A stretch of DNA of 43,271 bases from Orenia marismortui DSM 5156 (GCF_000379025.1 NZ_KB900624.1:9824-53094), one strand, 5' to 3'; positions 1-7,660 are shown, counted from the first letter of the stretch. A program made the numbers and translations. The notes: a model not told the origin generated them from the sequence alone.

Positions 1-98
1 GTTATATTTCTTTTTTTCTAGCAATCTTTTTAATTCCTCAAAGCTTCTCTGCTCCCTTTCTGACTTGTACTCGAACAATCTAGCTTGTACCCCCCCCC
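1..98. repeat. Terminal direct repeat, left copy
   Basis: These bases are identical to 43174-43271 at the other end of the window. The repeat falls inside a small coding region and ends in a C homopolymer. That fits an assembly overlap on a circular or circularly permuted genome better than a biological long terminal repeat. Confidence 0.95.
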
Positions 99-107
99 CG
101 ATTTCAT
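1..107 (-). CDS. Small charged protein across the genome junction, N-terminal part (poly-G interrupted)
   Basis: I do not recognise the family. The ATG at 107-105 has a good ribosome-binding site (AAGGAG, 9 bases upstream) and starts 21 bases after the helicase-loader stop. Codons for Met-Lys-Ser are followed by a run of ten G (plus-strand C at 90-99). With ten G the frame closes after 23 codons. With eleven G (or eight) it continues across the junction to a stop at 43122-43120 and gives a Lys/Glu-rich, probably helical protein of about 53 residues. The downstream frame looks truly coding, so either the homopolymer is miscounted or the gene is length-variable. Confidence 0.55.
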
Positions 108-128
108 TGCATATCACTCCTTGATTAT

Positions 129-950
129 TTAATTATTCTTTCTATAATCTTCTCCAACCAACATAACACCTTTGCACATCTCATTTATCCTGCTTTCTAT
201 TCTTCCACCTAACTTATTCTTAAGATCTTTAACACTGCAATTAGTCGTGAATATAGTAGGTAACATTTTCTCGTACCTGGAATTAATAATCACAAATAAT
301 CTTTCTCTGACCCAATCTTTTGTATTTTCTGCTCCGATATCATCCAATACTACTAGATCTGCTTCAGTTAATGCAGTAATTAAATCCCACTCATTCTCTT
401 CTGTGTCCCAGGTGTTTCTTATTTTTGTGATTAAATCAGGAATAGATATAAAGACGCCTGTATGATCCTGGCTTATTACTTCTTGCAATATAGCAGCTGC
501 CAAATGTGTTTTTCCTGTACCAAAATCCCCAACTAGTAACAACCCTTCACCGTTCTTCATTTTATCGCTAAAGTCATTGGCGTAACTCACACAAGTCTCA
601 TAAGCTTTTTTATTTTTATTATCAAGTTTAAAATTATCAAAAGTTCTTCTCATGAATCTTTTGCTTAATCTACTTTGACTAAAATGTTTCTCTATTCTAG
701 CCTTCTTGATGTCTAAAGCTTTTTTGATTATTGCTTCTTTTTCTCTAGTAAGTTTTTCTCGATCACATTTGTCGCAAACATCTGGCGATAACCACTTTTT
801 AAGTAAAAAATTAACTTCTGGTTCAACTAATTTTCCGCACTCTTTACACTTTTTAGCTTCTGGTTTTTTAGTTGATAAAGAACCCCGGACTTGCTCCTTC
901 GGAATAGTCTTTGTCACCTGTTGAGTTAACATTTTGTTTATCTGTTCCAT
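129..950 (-). CDS. dnaC: DnaC/IstB-type AAA+ helicase loader
   Basis: Probable loader of the replicative helicase for lytic replication (273 residues). A CxxC-20-CxxC zinc site (Cys 35, 38, 59, 62) precedes an AAA+ domain with Walker A GDFGTGKT (141-148) and Walker B LVVLDDIG (199-206). I chose the ATG at 950 because GGAGGTG lies just upstream; a GTG five codons earlier has no such site. The first 83 bases overlap the end of the winged-helix initiator gene, the usual DnaD-like/DnaC-like pair of Firmicutes phages. Known of the family: ATP-dependent delivery of DnaB to single-stranded DNA. Confidence 0.9.
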   Translation of the reverse strand: MEQINKMLTQQVTKTIPKEQVRGSLSTKKPEAKKCKECGKLVEPEVNFLLKKWLSPDVCDKCDREKLTREKEAIIKKALDIKKARIEKHFSQSRLSKRFMRRTFDNFKLDNKNKKAYETCVSYANDFSDKMKNGEGLLLVGDFGTGKTHLAAAILQEVISQDHTGVFISIPDLITKIRNTWDTEENEWDLITALTEADLVVLDDIGAENTKDWVRERLFVIINSRYEKMLPTIFTTNCSVKDLKNKLGGRIESRINEMCKGVMLVGEDYRKNN

Positions 951-1881
951 TTTTAGCACCTCCACTTAAATTTTGTAATGTTTCCTTGGCTTCGGCTATA
1001 AAGCAACGAATAAACTTATAACTATTGATGCTAACACCAGCCTCTGGATCCCCATGCCTGTAATTCCCTCTCTCTGTTTGAGTGTATATGGCAATATCGC
1101 AAGCTTTTTTTATAATTTCTGGTCCATATTCCTCTAGATCATCTTTAAGCAAATATCCTTTTGACAGTTGGGTAAGATGTAGTTTTTTAGTTATATATTT
1201 CAATATTTCTTGAAAATCAGTGTTATTATTTTGCTGGCCAGTATTTTCTCCTTCACGCGTGCTAGGTAGTATAGTATTTATATCTTTAGTATTATTATTA
1301 GTATTATATAGTTCCCTCTTAGCTGGAAGCTGTGTTCCCTCTGAGCCGGAAACTTGTTTCCTTTTTAGCTTGTTGCTTGGTTCCATCTTAGAAGGAACCT
1401 GATCATCCTGGGGGTTTGTAGCTATTTTCTGCTTGTTTTTCTTTGAAAAATCATCTTTACCGAACAAAAAATTAATTATTGCATCTTCATTAATTTTAAA
1501 GTGTCTTTTAGCTGGAATTCCTATTAATTTCTTAGTTATAAGACCTAATTTTTCTAAAGCATCAATAGCTAAATCTTGTTGAGAACTGGACACACCAATT
1601 AACTGTTCTAACTTATTGTGGGTAATAAAAAACCACTCTCTTTTACCATCCTCTTTCTTTGTATTGCCCTTGATATTTACTAATTGTCCTTCTTTTTTAT
1701 GGTACTTATATCTAGAAATCAATTCCGACAAAACAGCAGCTGTCATCAATCCTCCTGCTGGTCTAAATTCTCTCTTGGTGTTCTCCCTATCATCTGCGAC
1801 TTTGGTTTTCTTTAACTTCTGTATTAAAGACTTATTTATAGTTAATGATCCATCACTTCTTAATAAATCTAATATATCCAT
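868..1881 (-). CDS. Winged-helix replication initiator (DnaD-like replisome organizer)
   Basis: 337 residues. The N-terminal half (about 50-130) reads as a winged helix, with LTAAVLSEL-like and ALEKLGLI segments typical of phage replication proteins. A low-complexity basic linker (about 165-215) carries repeated KMEP/KRKQ/KREL-like elements often seen in these initiators, and a C-terminal region (about 220-300) resembles the DnaB_2/DnaD tail. It is preceded by AAGGGGG and directly followed by the helicase loader. Role inferred: recognises the lytic origin, possibly in its own linker-coding DNA, and recruits the loader. Confidence 0.8.
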   Translation of the reverse strand: MDILDLLRSDGSLTINKSLIQKLKKTKVADDRENTKREFRPAGGLMTAAVLSELISRYKYHKKEGQLVNIKGNTKKEDGKREWFFITHNKLEQLIGVSSSQQDLAIDALEKLGLITKKLIGIPAKRHFKINEDAIINFLFGKDDFSKKNKQKIATNPQDDQVPSKMEPSNKLKRKQVSGSEGTQLPAKRELYNTNNNTKDINTILPSTREGENTGQQNNNTDFQEILKYITKKLHLTQLSKGYLLKDDLEEYGPEIIKKACDIAIYTQTERGNYRHGDPEAGVSINSYKFIRCFIAEAKETLQNLSGGAKNGTDKQNVNSTGDKDYSEGASPGFFIN

Positions 1882-1898
1882 TACTATGCCCCCTTATA

Positions 1899-2012
1899 TC
1901 AGTTACTCATTTTCTCTTTTAGAATTCTCACCCAACATAAGCTCTTTTCTCGCTTATCTCTTTTCTTAGATTTAGTTTCAGACTCTTCTCCAGGTAATCT
2001 GTATCTAGCCAT
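1899..2012 (-). CDS. Small basic protein, 37 aa, unknown
   Basis: Short gene between the RDF-like gene and the initiator. The ATG at 2012 has a strong AGGGGGA site 5 bases upstream. The product starts MARYRLPGEE, is rich in Lys/Arg/Glu and contains one Cys-Trp pair. The TGA stop lies 17 bases before the initiator start. Tight spacing and good start signals support a real gene; the function is unknown. Confidence 0.6.
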   Translation of the reverse strand: MARYRLPGEESETKSKKRDKREKSLCWVRILKEKMSN

Positions 2013-2047
2013 TTGTTTCCCCCTGAATATAATTAAGAAGGCTAGAA

Positions 2048-3136
2048 TTAACTAGCCTTACTCTTCAATTTCTTAAGTAAACCTTTGGCGTAGCCTTCTG
2101 GTAGATCTTCAACATAATTAAATTTAATATGACTTAAAAACTCCGTTATAATTTCTTTAGCTAGCTTTGATGATTCTTTGATTTCAAGTATCTCTTTTTG
2201 TTCTGGAGTTAGTTCTTTTTGCTCTTCTGCTTCCTGATCAGTGATCTCTTCCTTTTCACCCTTAGGATATCTTTGGTTAAGCTCTTTCTCCAAGCTCTCT
2301 GATTCTTTTCTTAACTGCTCATTCAATGCTGGATTTTGGAACTCCGTCTCATCACTTTCAATATTGCTACTTTCTAAAAAATCAATTTCTTCTTCAAATA
2401 AATTTATGTTTTCCAACCGTTCTAACTGAGACTTAATCTCTAAACGTTCTTTTTTTACTCTTACAACCTCTCTAATCAATTGAGTATTTGACCCACTAAA
2501 TTTAACATGAGTAAAATAGTTGGTTGTAGCTCCTTTACCTCCACCTTTCTTCTCATAATCATCTGCATAAGGTTGAATAGCTAACTTCAACGGTATACCT
2601 TCTAAAATACCACCAGTTTTGCTTTTGATCATCTTTAGACTATCTAATATAGCCTTTACCTTTTTAAAACCTTTGGGGCGATATTTCGCACACCCTCCAA
2701 CTTCTTCCATGCCTTTAATTTGGCAATTGAACACTCCATAAGGCTTACATCCTCTTTTCTCTGCACAAGGACAATCACTACCTTGACATATCCCTGTAAC
2801 TGGATCTTTATCTCCTGTCATCCCATAAAAGATAGATTGATTTCCATCGCCTTCACAAACTTTAACATTACCCTTATATGCAGAGAACCAGTGAGGAAAC
2901 ACCTTACCTATATCATCATGCATTAATATGATATCTATTTCAGTTGGTTTTTCTTTGTATAATTCAATAGCTCGTTTATTCTGTTTAAAATTGCCATTGG
3001 CTTTATTTGTATCAGTAATTTTTAAGTAGCTCAATTGGTTGGGCAATCCACTATCTTCTCTTCTTTCTCCGTCTTTTATCTTAAATACCTCTGGAATTTG
3101 AACGTTATCTTTGAACTCACTAATTTCTCTAAACAC
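2048..3136 (-). CDS. Gp3-like / recombination directionality factor-like protein
   Basis: 362 residues. The N-terminal 240 residues match the gp3-like family I recall from Firmicutes phages: a KPTEIDIILMHDDI segment, VFPHWFSAYKG, a CxGDG motif, a cysteine cluster CQGSDCPC...GCKPYG, then an IPLKLAIQPY strand. The remaining 120 residues are an acidic coiled coil. I chose the GTG at 3136 (AAAGGTGG upstream, 8-bp overlap with the preceding gene) over an ATG at 3157 that lacks a binding site. Related proteins steer large serine integrases, but none is encoded here, so its role may be elsewhere in replication or recombination. Confidence 0.65.
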   Translation of the reverse strand: MFREISEFKDNVQIPEVFKIKDGERREDSGLPNQLSYLKITDTNKANGNFKQNKRAIELYKEKPTEIDIILMHDDIGKVFPHWFSAYKGNVKVCEGDGNQSIFYGMTGDKDPVTGICQGSDCPCAEKRGCKPYGVFNCQIKGMEEVGGCAKYRPKGFKKVKAILDSLKMIKSKTGGILEGIPLKLAIQPYADDYEKKGGGKGATTNYFTHVKFSGSNTQLIREVVRVKKERLEIKSQLERLENINLFEEEIDFLESSNIESDETEFQNPALNEQLRKESESLEKELNQRYPKGEKEEITDQEAEEQKELTPEQKEILEIKESSKLAKEIITEFLSHIKFNYVEDLPEGYAKGLLKKLKSKAS

Positions 3137-3272
3137 CCTGCATCGCCACCTTTCCATTGCTGGAGGAGCTAGGTTTTACCCCGGCTCCGTCCTCCTGCTT
3201 CTCCACCAATACTGTCTTACTCATAGTGATTATCACCCGACCATAATCCTCAATTACTACAGCATCATTCAC
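3129..3272 (-). CDS. Small protein, 47 aa, unknown
   Basis: GTG start embedded in the stop of the preceding gene (GTGA overlap), with AAAGGA 9 bases upstream, which indicates translational coupling. The product begins VNDAVVIEDYGRVIITMS and ends in a Ser-rich tail. Its stop overlaps the GTG of the RDF-like gene. The start signals and the absence of another gene here support it; the function is unknown. Confidence 0.6.
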   Translation of the reverse strand: MNDAVVIEDYGRVIITMSKTVLVEKQEDGAGVKPSSSSNGKVAMQGV

Positions 3273-3646
3273 GCCACCACATCCTTTAGTGGCTCTAAAT
3301 AATAAGCTTGAGCTTCATGGTCAGTCATTCCAGATTCAATAGACGCTTGAGCTTTCGCTAAAGCATCTAATATGTCTTTTAGTTGTTGTTCAACACTGAC
3401 CTTCTCTGCCTCTTTGAATGTGTACGGAACTTTTGTATCAGCTGGATCTGATACAACTTGAACAGATCCCAGATAGCTTGTACCATCATACAGGTCAAAA
3501 ACATCTTGCTTAACTCTCTTGACTCTAGCTCTTGAAGCTGGGACTAAATAAGTTAAGTTAGCCCAAGCTTTCATCTCTTGAATAGAAATTGTAACCCCTT
3601 GGCCATTCTCCAACTCTACTTGATATCTATTATTTTTGTATTTCAT
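3269..3646 (-). CDS. Early protein of unknown function, 125 aa
   Basis: Start ATG at 3646 (MKYKNNRYQV) with AAGGAGA 10 bases upstream; the GTG three codons earlier would sit on top of that site. The N-terminal half is beta-like (KYKNNRYQVELENGQG), the C-terminal half helical (AEKVSVEQQLKDILDALAKA). It lies in the early operon after the secreted mini-protein and is coupled to the next gene through GTGA. I do not recognise the family. Confidence 0.7.
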   Translation of the reverse strand: MKYKNNRYQVELENGQGVTISIQEMKAWANLTYLVPASRARVKRVKQDVFDLYDGTSYLGSVQVVSDPADTKVPYTFKEAEKVSVEQQLKDILDALAKAQASIESGMTDHEAQAYYLEPLKDVVA

Positions 3647-3664
3647 CTTTTCCACTCTCCTTAA

Positions 3665-3820
3665 TTATTTTTGCACCCTCACAATACGTCCATCAGTCAG
3701 TTCAATCCATTCTCCATTGTCATCATATTTCTTGATTTCAGTCGCATTAGATGGTATAATTAAAGAAAGTGTTATTAATAATGCGACCGAGATTATTGTT
3801 ACAGCAATAATCTTTTTCAT
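3665..3820 (-). CDS. Small exported protein, 51 aa
   Basis: Short gene with an excellent ribosome-binding site (AAGGAGGTGATTTC before the ATG at 3820). The first 26 residues are a signal peptide or membrane anchor (MKKIIAVTIISVALLITLSL, then IIPSNA), followed by a short polar domain containing EIKKYDDNGEWIELTDGR. A surface or periplasmic role is likely, for example superinfection exclusion, but this is only inference from topology and early position. Confidence 0.65.
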   Translation of the reverse strand: MKKIIAVTIISVALLITLSLIIPSNATEIKKYDDNGEWIELTDGRIVRVQK

Positions 3821-3851
3821 GAAATCACCTCCTTTCGAGGTGTAATCAAAT

Positions 3852-4448
3852 TTAATAAGAATTTACTAAGGCACTTACTTGGCGGTTGGTGCCTTTTTCG
3901 TTTCTATTGCCACTTCTGTATCCCTTTGCTACCATTTTTCTTTCGCTATCATCTTCCACTTTACTAAGATTTATCCCGACCCTTTCTTTTAGAGCTTTCA
4001 AACACATTGCACCACAAGTCAACACATCCATTATTTGATCAGCTACATAATAAGCTATATCCCTTTCTCTATCGCTATACTGCTCTGGGTCTAGCTTATT
4101 AAAAACTCCTATCTCATCTAATTGATGCAAAGCATCTATCATTTCTTGAGCTTCGCCACCTTTTTGCCCATTAGTCATTATCCATCTAGTAGTATCTAAG
4201 CTCTGGTTAACAATATCAAGATAAGCTATTCGAACTGGAGTTCCGATTGCTTCCCACTTCAACTCTGTACTATCTAAAACTTTAGACATTTCAAGTAATA
4301 AATCCAGAGGTATGGAACTTTTGCTATTCTCATAATTGCTGATCATGCTCCTATCCACTCCAACAGCTAATCCTAATTCGCTCTGAGACATAAGGTTGTC
4401 TCTAGCTTCAAAAAGTAACTTAGATATCTTTTTATTTAATATCTTCAC
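3852..4448 (-). CDS. XRE-family HTH regulator with C-terminal extension
   Basis: 198 residues, GTG start with AAGGAGGCG 7 bases upstream. Residues about 8-60 form a Cro/C1 helix-turn-helix (SQSELGLAVGVDRSMISNYE). The rest has no domain I recognise. It is the second gene of the leftward early operon after the Cro-like gene, so it may act as an antirepressor or early-gene regulator. A copy of the switch operator half-site lies at 4540-4550, between the two genes. Confidence 0.8.
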   Translation of the reverse strand: MKILNKKISKLLFEARDNLMSQSELGLAVGVDRSMISNYENSKSSIPLDLLLEMSKVLDSTELKWEAIGTPVRIAYLDIVNQSLDTTRWIMTNGQKGGEAQEMIDALHQLDEIGVFNKLDPEQYSDRERDIAYYVADQIMDVLTCGAMCLKALKERVGINLSKVEDDSERKMVAKGYRSGNRNEKGTNRQVSALVNSY

Positions 4449-4539
4449 AGTCTTTCGCCTCCTTTCTAATAATTACCACAACAAACTCTAGATTCGTTAA
4501 TTAATAAAAGGTTATAATGTAACTAGTAAGGTGATTGTT

Positions 4540-4550
4540 GTTTAAAAAAA
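4540..4550. promoter_or_regulatory. Distal operator half-site
   Basis: GTTTAAAAAAA, the reverse complement of the TTTTTTAAAC elements in the 4845-4913 switch region. It lies just downstream of the Cro-like gene and could be a secondary repressor-binding site. AT-richness lowers the weight of a short match. Confidence 0.35.
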
Positions 4551-4557
4551 TGTCGGA

Positions 4558-4770
4558 TTAATTTAAAAAAATATACTTTTTAAAATCTAATTCATTTTTA
4601 TCACAATATTTAATTATACTACAAAAAAATTTATCTTTAGGTTCTGTAGAACCATTTATAATCTGAGAAACTAGCGACCTACTTACTCCTATGCTATCTG
4701 AAAATGAAGTAATATTATTGTCGAACCTATTTTTTATCAATTTTTTTATAGCTACAATATTAGCTTCCAT
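4558..4770 (-). CDS. Cro-like small HTH regulator
   Basis: 70 residues, nearly all helix-turn-helix (SFSDSIGVSRSLVSQIINGS). First gene of the leftward early operon, divergent from the S24 repressor across 177 bp that hold two promoters and repeated operators. By position and size it is the Cro-equivalent, expected to shut off repressor synthesis on entry to lytic growth. Confidence 0.8.
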   Translation of the reverse strand: MEANIVAIKKLIKNRFDNNITSFSDSIGVSRSLVSQIINGSTEPKDKFFCSIIKYCDKNELDFKKYIFLN

Positions 4771-4815
4771 TATCTCACCGCCTTGTTGTTTATTTTTTTA
4801 TCACTTTGTACCAAT

Positions 4816-4844
4816 AGTATAACATACAAAATTACTGTTGTCAA
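4816..4844 (-). promoter_or_regulatory. Early leftward promoter (PR-like)
   Basis: On the minus strand TTGACA (4844-4839), a 17-bp spacer and TATACT (4821-4816). This is a textbook sigma-A promoter driving the Cro-like gene and the early operon. A TTTTTTAAAC operator half-site abuts the -35. Confidence 0.85.
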
Positions 4845-4913
4845 TTTTTTAAACACTTTTTTTGACTATTTTTTAAACGGATGTTTTATTGTTTGGTTGT
4901 TGATATTTTAAAC
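4845..4913. promoter_or_regulatory. Operator cluster of the lysis-lysogeny switch
   Basis: TTTTTTAAAC occurs at 4845-4854 and 4869-4878, and TTTTAAAC at 4906-4913. The first abuts the -35 of the leftward promoter; the third fills the -35/-10 spacer of the rightward one. The layout suits binding by the S24 repressor and the Cro-like protein. Spacings are 24 and about 35 bp. Confidence 0.6.
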
Positions 4914-4927
4914 AATTTTGATATAAT
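4900..4927 (+). promoter_or_regulatory. Repressor promoter (PRM-like)
   Basis: TTGATA (4900-4905), a 16-bp spacer and TATAAT (4922-4927), followed by GGGAGGTG and the repressor ATG at 4948. An operator element lies within the spacer, so the repressor probably controls its own synthesis. Confidence 0.8.
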
Positions 4928-4947
4928 TTTATTAGGGAGGTGTCAAA

Positions 4948-5625
4948 ATGTTTAACAAAGACAAATTTAAAAACTTAATAGAAAAAGCAAAAGGAGATAG
5001 ATCTATATCGCAATATTCCAGAGAATCTGATGTTAGTCGTACTTATATTTCACAATCAATAAACAAAACTTTAGATAGCCCTCCCAACCCTGATATCTTA
5101 AGAAGGCTTGCTAATAAAGCTAAGAATGGAGTTGAATATAAAGATTTAATGTCTGCTGCCGGTTATCTTAAAGATGTTATTTTTGAAAATAAATTACCCC
5201 CTAACTCTATACCAGTAAACGAAGATACAACAACTTTAATTCCTGTTCTTGGGACTGTAGCTTGCGGGCAACCCCTATTAGCTGAAGAGAATATTATAGG
5301 TTATCGTTTAGTCTTGAAGAAAAGTATTAACGGGGGGGCTTATTTCTTTCTTCAAGCTGAAGGAGACAGCATGATCAATGCTGGGATTATACCAGGAAGT
5401 TATATTTTAGTAAGAAAACAAGAAGAGGTAGAAAATGGAGAGATTGCAGTAGTTGCTTTTATGAATGGGTGTGAAGCAGAAGCAACTGTCAAGCGAATAC
5501 ACAAAACTGACGGGAAATTAGTCTTGCAGCCAGAAAGCCCAAACCCTGTTCACAAAGTGGAAATTATCGATAGTGGAAAAGTGGAAGTTATAGGCAAAGT
5601 AGTTGGAGTTCAGACTGATCTATAG
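4948..5625 (+). CDS. cI: S24-family phage repressor (CI/LexA-like)
   Basis: 225 residues. N-terminal helix-turn-helix (SQYSRESDVSRTYISQSI, about 21-38) and C-terminal S24 protease-like domain (about 97-225). The Ala-Cys-Gly at 105-107 is the likely self-cleavage site, with Ser141 (EGDSM) as nucleophile and Lys182 (ATVKRI) as general base. Known of the family: RecA-stimulated autocleavage induces the prophage after DNA damage. It reads rightward with its own promoter and a terminator at 5728-5752, divergent from the lytic operon. Confidence 0.93.
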   Translation: MFNKDKFKNLIEKAKGDRSISQYSRESDVSRTYISQSINKTLDSPPNPDILRRLANKAKNGVEYKDLMSAAGYLKDVIFENKLPPNSIPVNEDTTTLIPVLGTVACGQPLLAEENIIGYRLVLKKSINGGAYFFLQAEGDSMINAGIIPGSYILVRKQEEVENGEIAVVAFMNGCEAEATVKRIHKTDGKLVLQPESPNPVHKVEIIDSGKVEVIGKVVGVQTDL

Positions 5626-5727
5626 GGATGTTTTTTATTTTTGTCTAATCTAAGAAAAATAGCAGTTATTTAAATAAAAATAATCTATAACATATCCATT
5701 TAAAGTCTGGTAAATAAGTCAATAAAG

Positions 5728-5752
5728 AGGACAAGTAGTCCTTTTTATTTTT
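5728..5752 (+). terminator. Terminator after the repressor
   Basis: AGGAC, 5-base loop, GTCCT, then TTTTTATTTTT. A short stem with a strong U tract, about 100 bases after the repressor stop. Confidence 0.6.
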
Positions 5753-5784
5753 ATATAGATTAGATATATTTAGTATATCTTCAT

Positions 5785-5821
5785 ATTGTCGGTAATTGTC
5801 GAATTGTGTTTATTATATAAT
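5785..5821 (+). promoter_or_regulatory. Possible promoter with ATTGTCG repeats
   Basis: ATTGTCG at 5785 and 5795, with ATTGTG at 5803, just upstream of TATAAT at 5816-5821. The -35 is poor, so an activator or repressor could act on the repeats. It would drive the accessory genes from 5841. Confidence 0.35.
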
Positions 5822-5840
5822 TTGTATAAGAGGTGCCGTT

Positions 5841-6164
5841 ATGAGCAAAGTGATAAAATTTGAAAGTCCTCACTCTAAAATAAAAGAAGCATTAAGTAAC
5901 AAACCTGGTCTATTAAACTTTTATAATAGCTTGCTATATAGAGATGAATGTAAGCCTTTCCTAAAAAAGTTTAAAGAATCAAATGATCTAACTAACCAAG
6001 ATATAATTAACATCTTTGAATTTATAAAAGCTAATGACGAAGGCAAAAATCAGATACATATAAATGGCGAAATATCTATCAATGATTTAGCTTTATGCTT
6101 TGCGAAGATAAAAGAAATGAAAAATGAGAAAAAAGATAACTTACATAATTTAAGGAGTGATTAG
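5841..6164 (+). CDS. Accessory protein, 107 aa, unknown
   Basis: Start ATG at 5841 (MSKVIKFESP) behind AAGAGGTGCC; the in-frame ATG at 5796 has no binding site. The product is soluble and helical, with a VIKFESPHSKIKEAL start and an IHINGEISINDLALCFAKI middle. First of three rightward genes after the repressor, which are likely expressed from the prophage. No family recognised. Confidence 0.7.
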   Translation: MSKVIKFESPHSKIKEALSNKPGLLNFYNSLLYRDECKPFLKKFKESNDLTNQDIINIFEFIKANDEGKNQIHINGEISINDLALCFAKIKEMKNEKKDNLHNLRSD

Positions 6165-6165
6165 T

Positions 6166-7284
6166 GTGTCAATTTGCCCAAAGTGCGGAGAAAAGAATAA
6201 TAATGAATCAAATTTTTGTCAAAATTGTGGAACTTCTATCAATAGAGAACCTGAAACTAAGAAAGGAGTAAAGCATTACTTAATTAAATTTGGAATTGTG
6301 CTTTTAACATTAATAATTCCACCAGTAGGTATCTTTTTTGTATTTAAATCAAACAAATTTGGAAAGCCAGGTAAAATAATATCTGGAATATACATAGGTT
6401 TATTTATTTTGATGCTTTTAGTACCTACAGATAACAGTAGCACCAAAGTAACTACTCAAGCTGGTTCAGAAAATGGTAAGGTTTATAAAAACATAGAAAT
6501 AACTAATTTGTATTCTGAAAAAAATAAGGTGTTTATTAAGGGTAAGACAGATCTACCAAACGGATCTAAAATATTAATATCCTTTAATGCTATTGATTCA
6601 GACTCAAAAGGGGAAACTATAAAATCAATAGTTGGCAACAAAGTATTCAAGGGCATATTAAATATTCCTGCTGATAAAAAATTTATAAAAGGTCCTTACA
6701 AGATTAAAGCTTCCTTTAATCCACAAGATCAAGAAAGAAAAGTTTTAAAACTGGTTGGCAAAAGAGGGACTAATTTAAAAGGAGATAATGTGAAAACTGA
6801 AATTTTCTCTCCTTCCATAATGGAAGTATCTAAAAAAATTGATATTAAGTTAGATTTACCTGCTGATAAAATACGTGAATATGAAACAAATAAATATATA
6901 TCAGAGGATTTAACTGAATATTTAGGAGAGACCAATGAGGATAAACAAGTTTACATCAAACATACTTACTCCGATATAAACAGGCATTTAACTTTATGGC
7001 TTAATGGCAGCGAGAATTTAACCAAAAACATGACTCGAGAAGGATTGTTATTAGAAAGTAAAAAGGTTTTTCAAGAAATTTTCACTTCAAGAGAAAATAT
7101 AAATAGCTTATCGATAATATGGCATTTACCTTTAGTTGATATCAAAGGAAATGTATCTGACTCTAAAGTAATGAGTATAGATATCACTAGAGCAAACTAC
7201 AATAGTATTAATTGGGGTAACATTTCAACTAGCAATATTCCTAGAATTGTTGATAATTATTGGGCTCATAGAGCTTTGAGATGA
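6166..7284 (+). CDS. Zinc-ribbon membrane-anchored protein
   Basis: 372 residues from the GTG at 6166 (AAGGAG 10 bases upstream). Residues 4-26 are a double-CxxC zinc ribbon (CPKCGEKNNNESNFCQNCG). One or two membrane segments follow (about 36-90, FGIVLLTLIIPPVGIFFVF and GLFILMLLVP), then about 270 residues that should lie outside the membrane. Similar zinc-ribbon/membrane proteins are common Firmicutes housekeeping or cargo proteins. Position beside the repressor suggests a prophage-expressed trait such as exclusion or envelope change (inference). Confidence 0.7.
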   Translation: MSICPKCGEKNNNESNFCQNCGTSINREPETKKGVKHYLIKFGIVLLTLIIPPVGIFFVFKSNKFGKPGKIISGIYIGLFILMLLVPTDNSSTKVTTQAGSENGKVYKNIEITNLYSEKNKVFIKGKTDLPNGSKILISFNAIDSDSKGETIKSIVGNKVFKGILNIPADKKFIKGPYKIKASFNPQDQERKVLKLVGKRGTNLKGDNVKTEIFSPSIMEVSKKIDIKLDLPADKIREYETNKYISEDLTEYLGETNEDKQVYIKHTYSDINRHLTLWLNGSENLTKNMTREGLLLESKKVFQEIFTSRENINSLSIIWHLPLVDIKGNVSDSKVMSIDITRANYNSINWGNISTSNIPRIVDNYWAHRALR

Positions 7285-7329
7285 TGAATTGATTCTTTGA
7301 TTTAGAATAAAAAACCACTTGTATAGGAG

Positions 7330-7623
7330 GTGGTGGCAATTCCAAAAAAAGAAGAAAGAATAGCAGAATTTGAGGTTCCAAATATTAAATATTCAGTCAA
7401 AACTATAGGCCGTAAAAAAGCTTTCGAAGAATCTTGGCCGCGCAATTATAAATTAATTGCAATTGTTTTGATAATTAATGTTTTAGGTATTATTTGTGGC
7501 CAAATTCCTTTTTGGGGAATCATAATAGGCGCAGTTTTATCAATAACAAGTACACTTATAGGTTTTAAGGCCGTTAACCATAAAACAGTGGAAACAATAT
7601 ATGAGATCCACACTAAAAATTAA
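7330..7623 (+). CDS. Small two-helix membrane protein
   Basis: About 97 residues. A polar N-terminal domain (about 40 residues) precedes two adjacent hydrophobic helices (KLIAIVLIINVLGIICGQ and PFWGIIIGAVLSITSTLIGF). AGGAGG overlaps the GTG at 7330, so the true start may be a few codons later (GTG 7333 or ATT 7339). It carries the only TGGCCA of the 3.7-13.8 kb stretch (7497). Function unknown; last of the rightward cargo genes. Confidence 0.65.
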   Translation: MVAIPKKEERIAEFEVPNIKYSVKTIGRKKAFEESWPRNYKLIAIVLIINVLGIICGQIPFWGIIIGAVLSITSTLIGFKAVNHKTVETIYEIHTKN

Positions 7624-7631
7624 CCAGCAAA

Positions 7632-7660
7632 GATTTCCGGATCACGGGAGTCTTTTTTTA
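7632..7660 (+). terminator. Terminator after the cargo genes
   Basis: GATTTCC, a 7-base loop and GGGAGTC (with G-U pairs), then seven T. It starts 9 bases after the stop of the two-helix membrane protein. Confidence 0.6.

Noticed and set aside
1-98. Terminal repeats as biological DTRs or att sites
   Set aside because: The repeat cuts a coding sequence and ends inside a homopolymer, as expected for assembly overlap; no integrase or flanking host DNA is present.
1616-1969. Rightward 117-codon frame over the initiator gene
   Set aside because: It is antisense to well-supported genes in the same operon and has no start signals.
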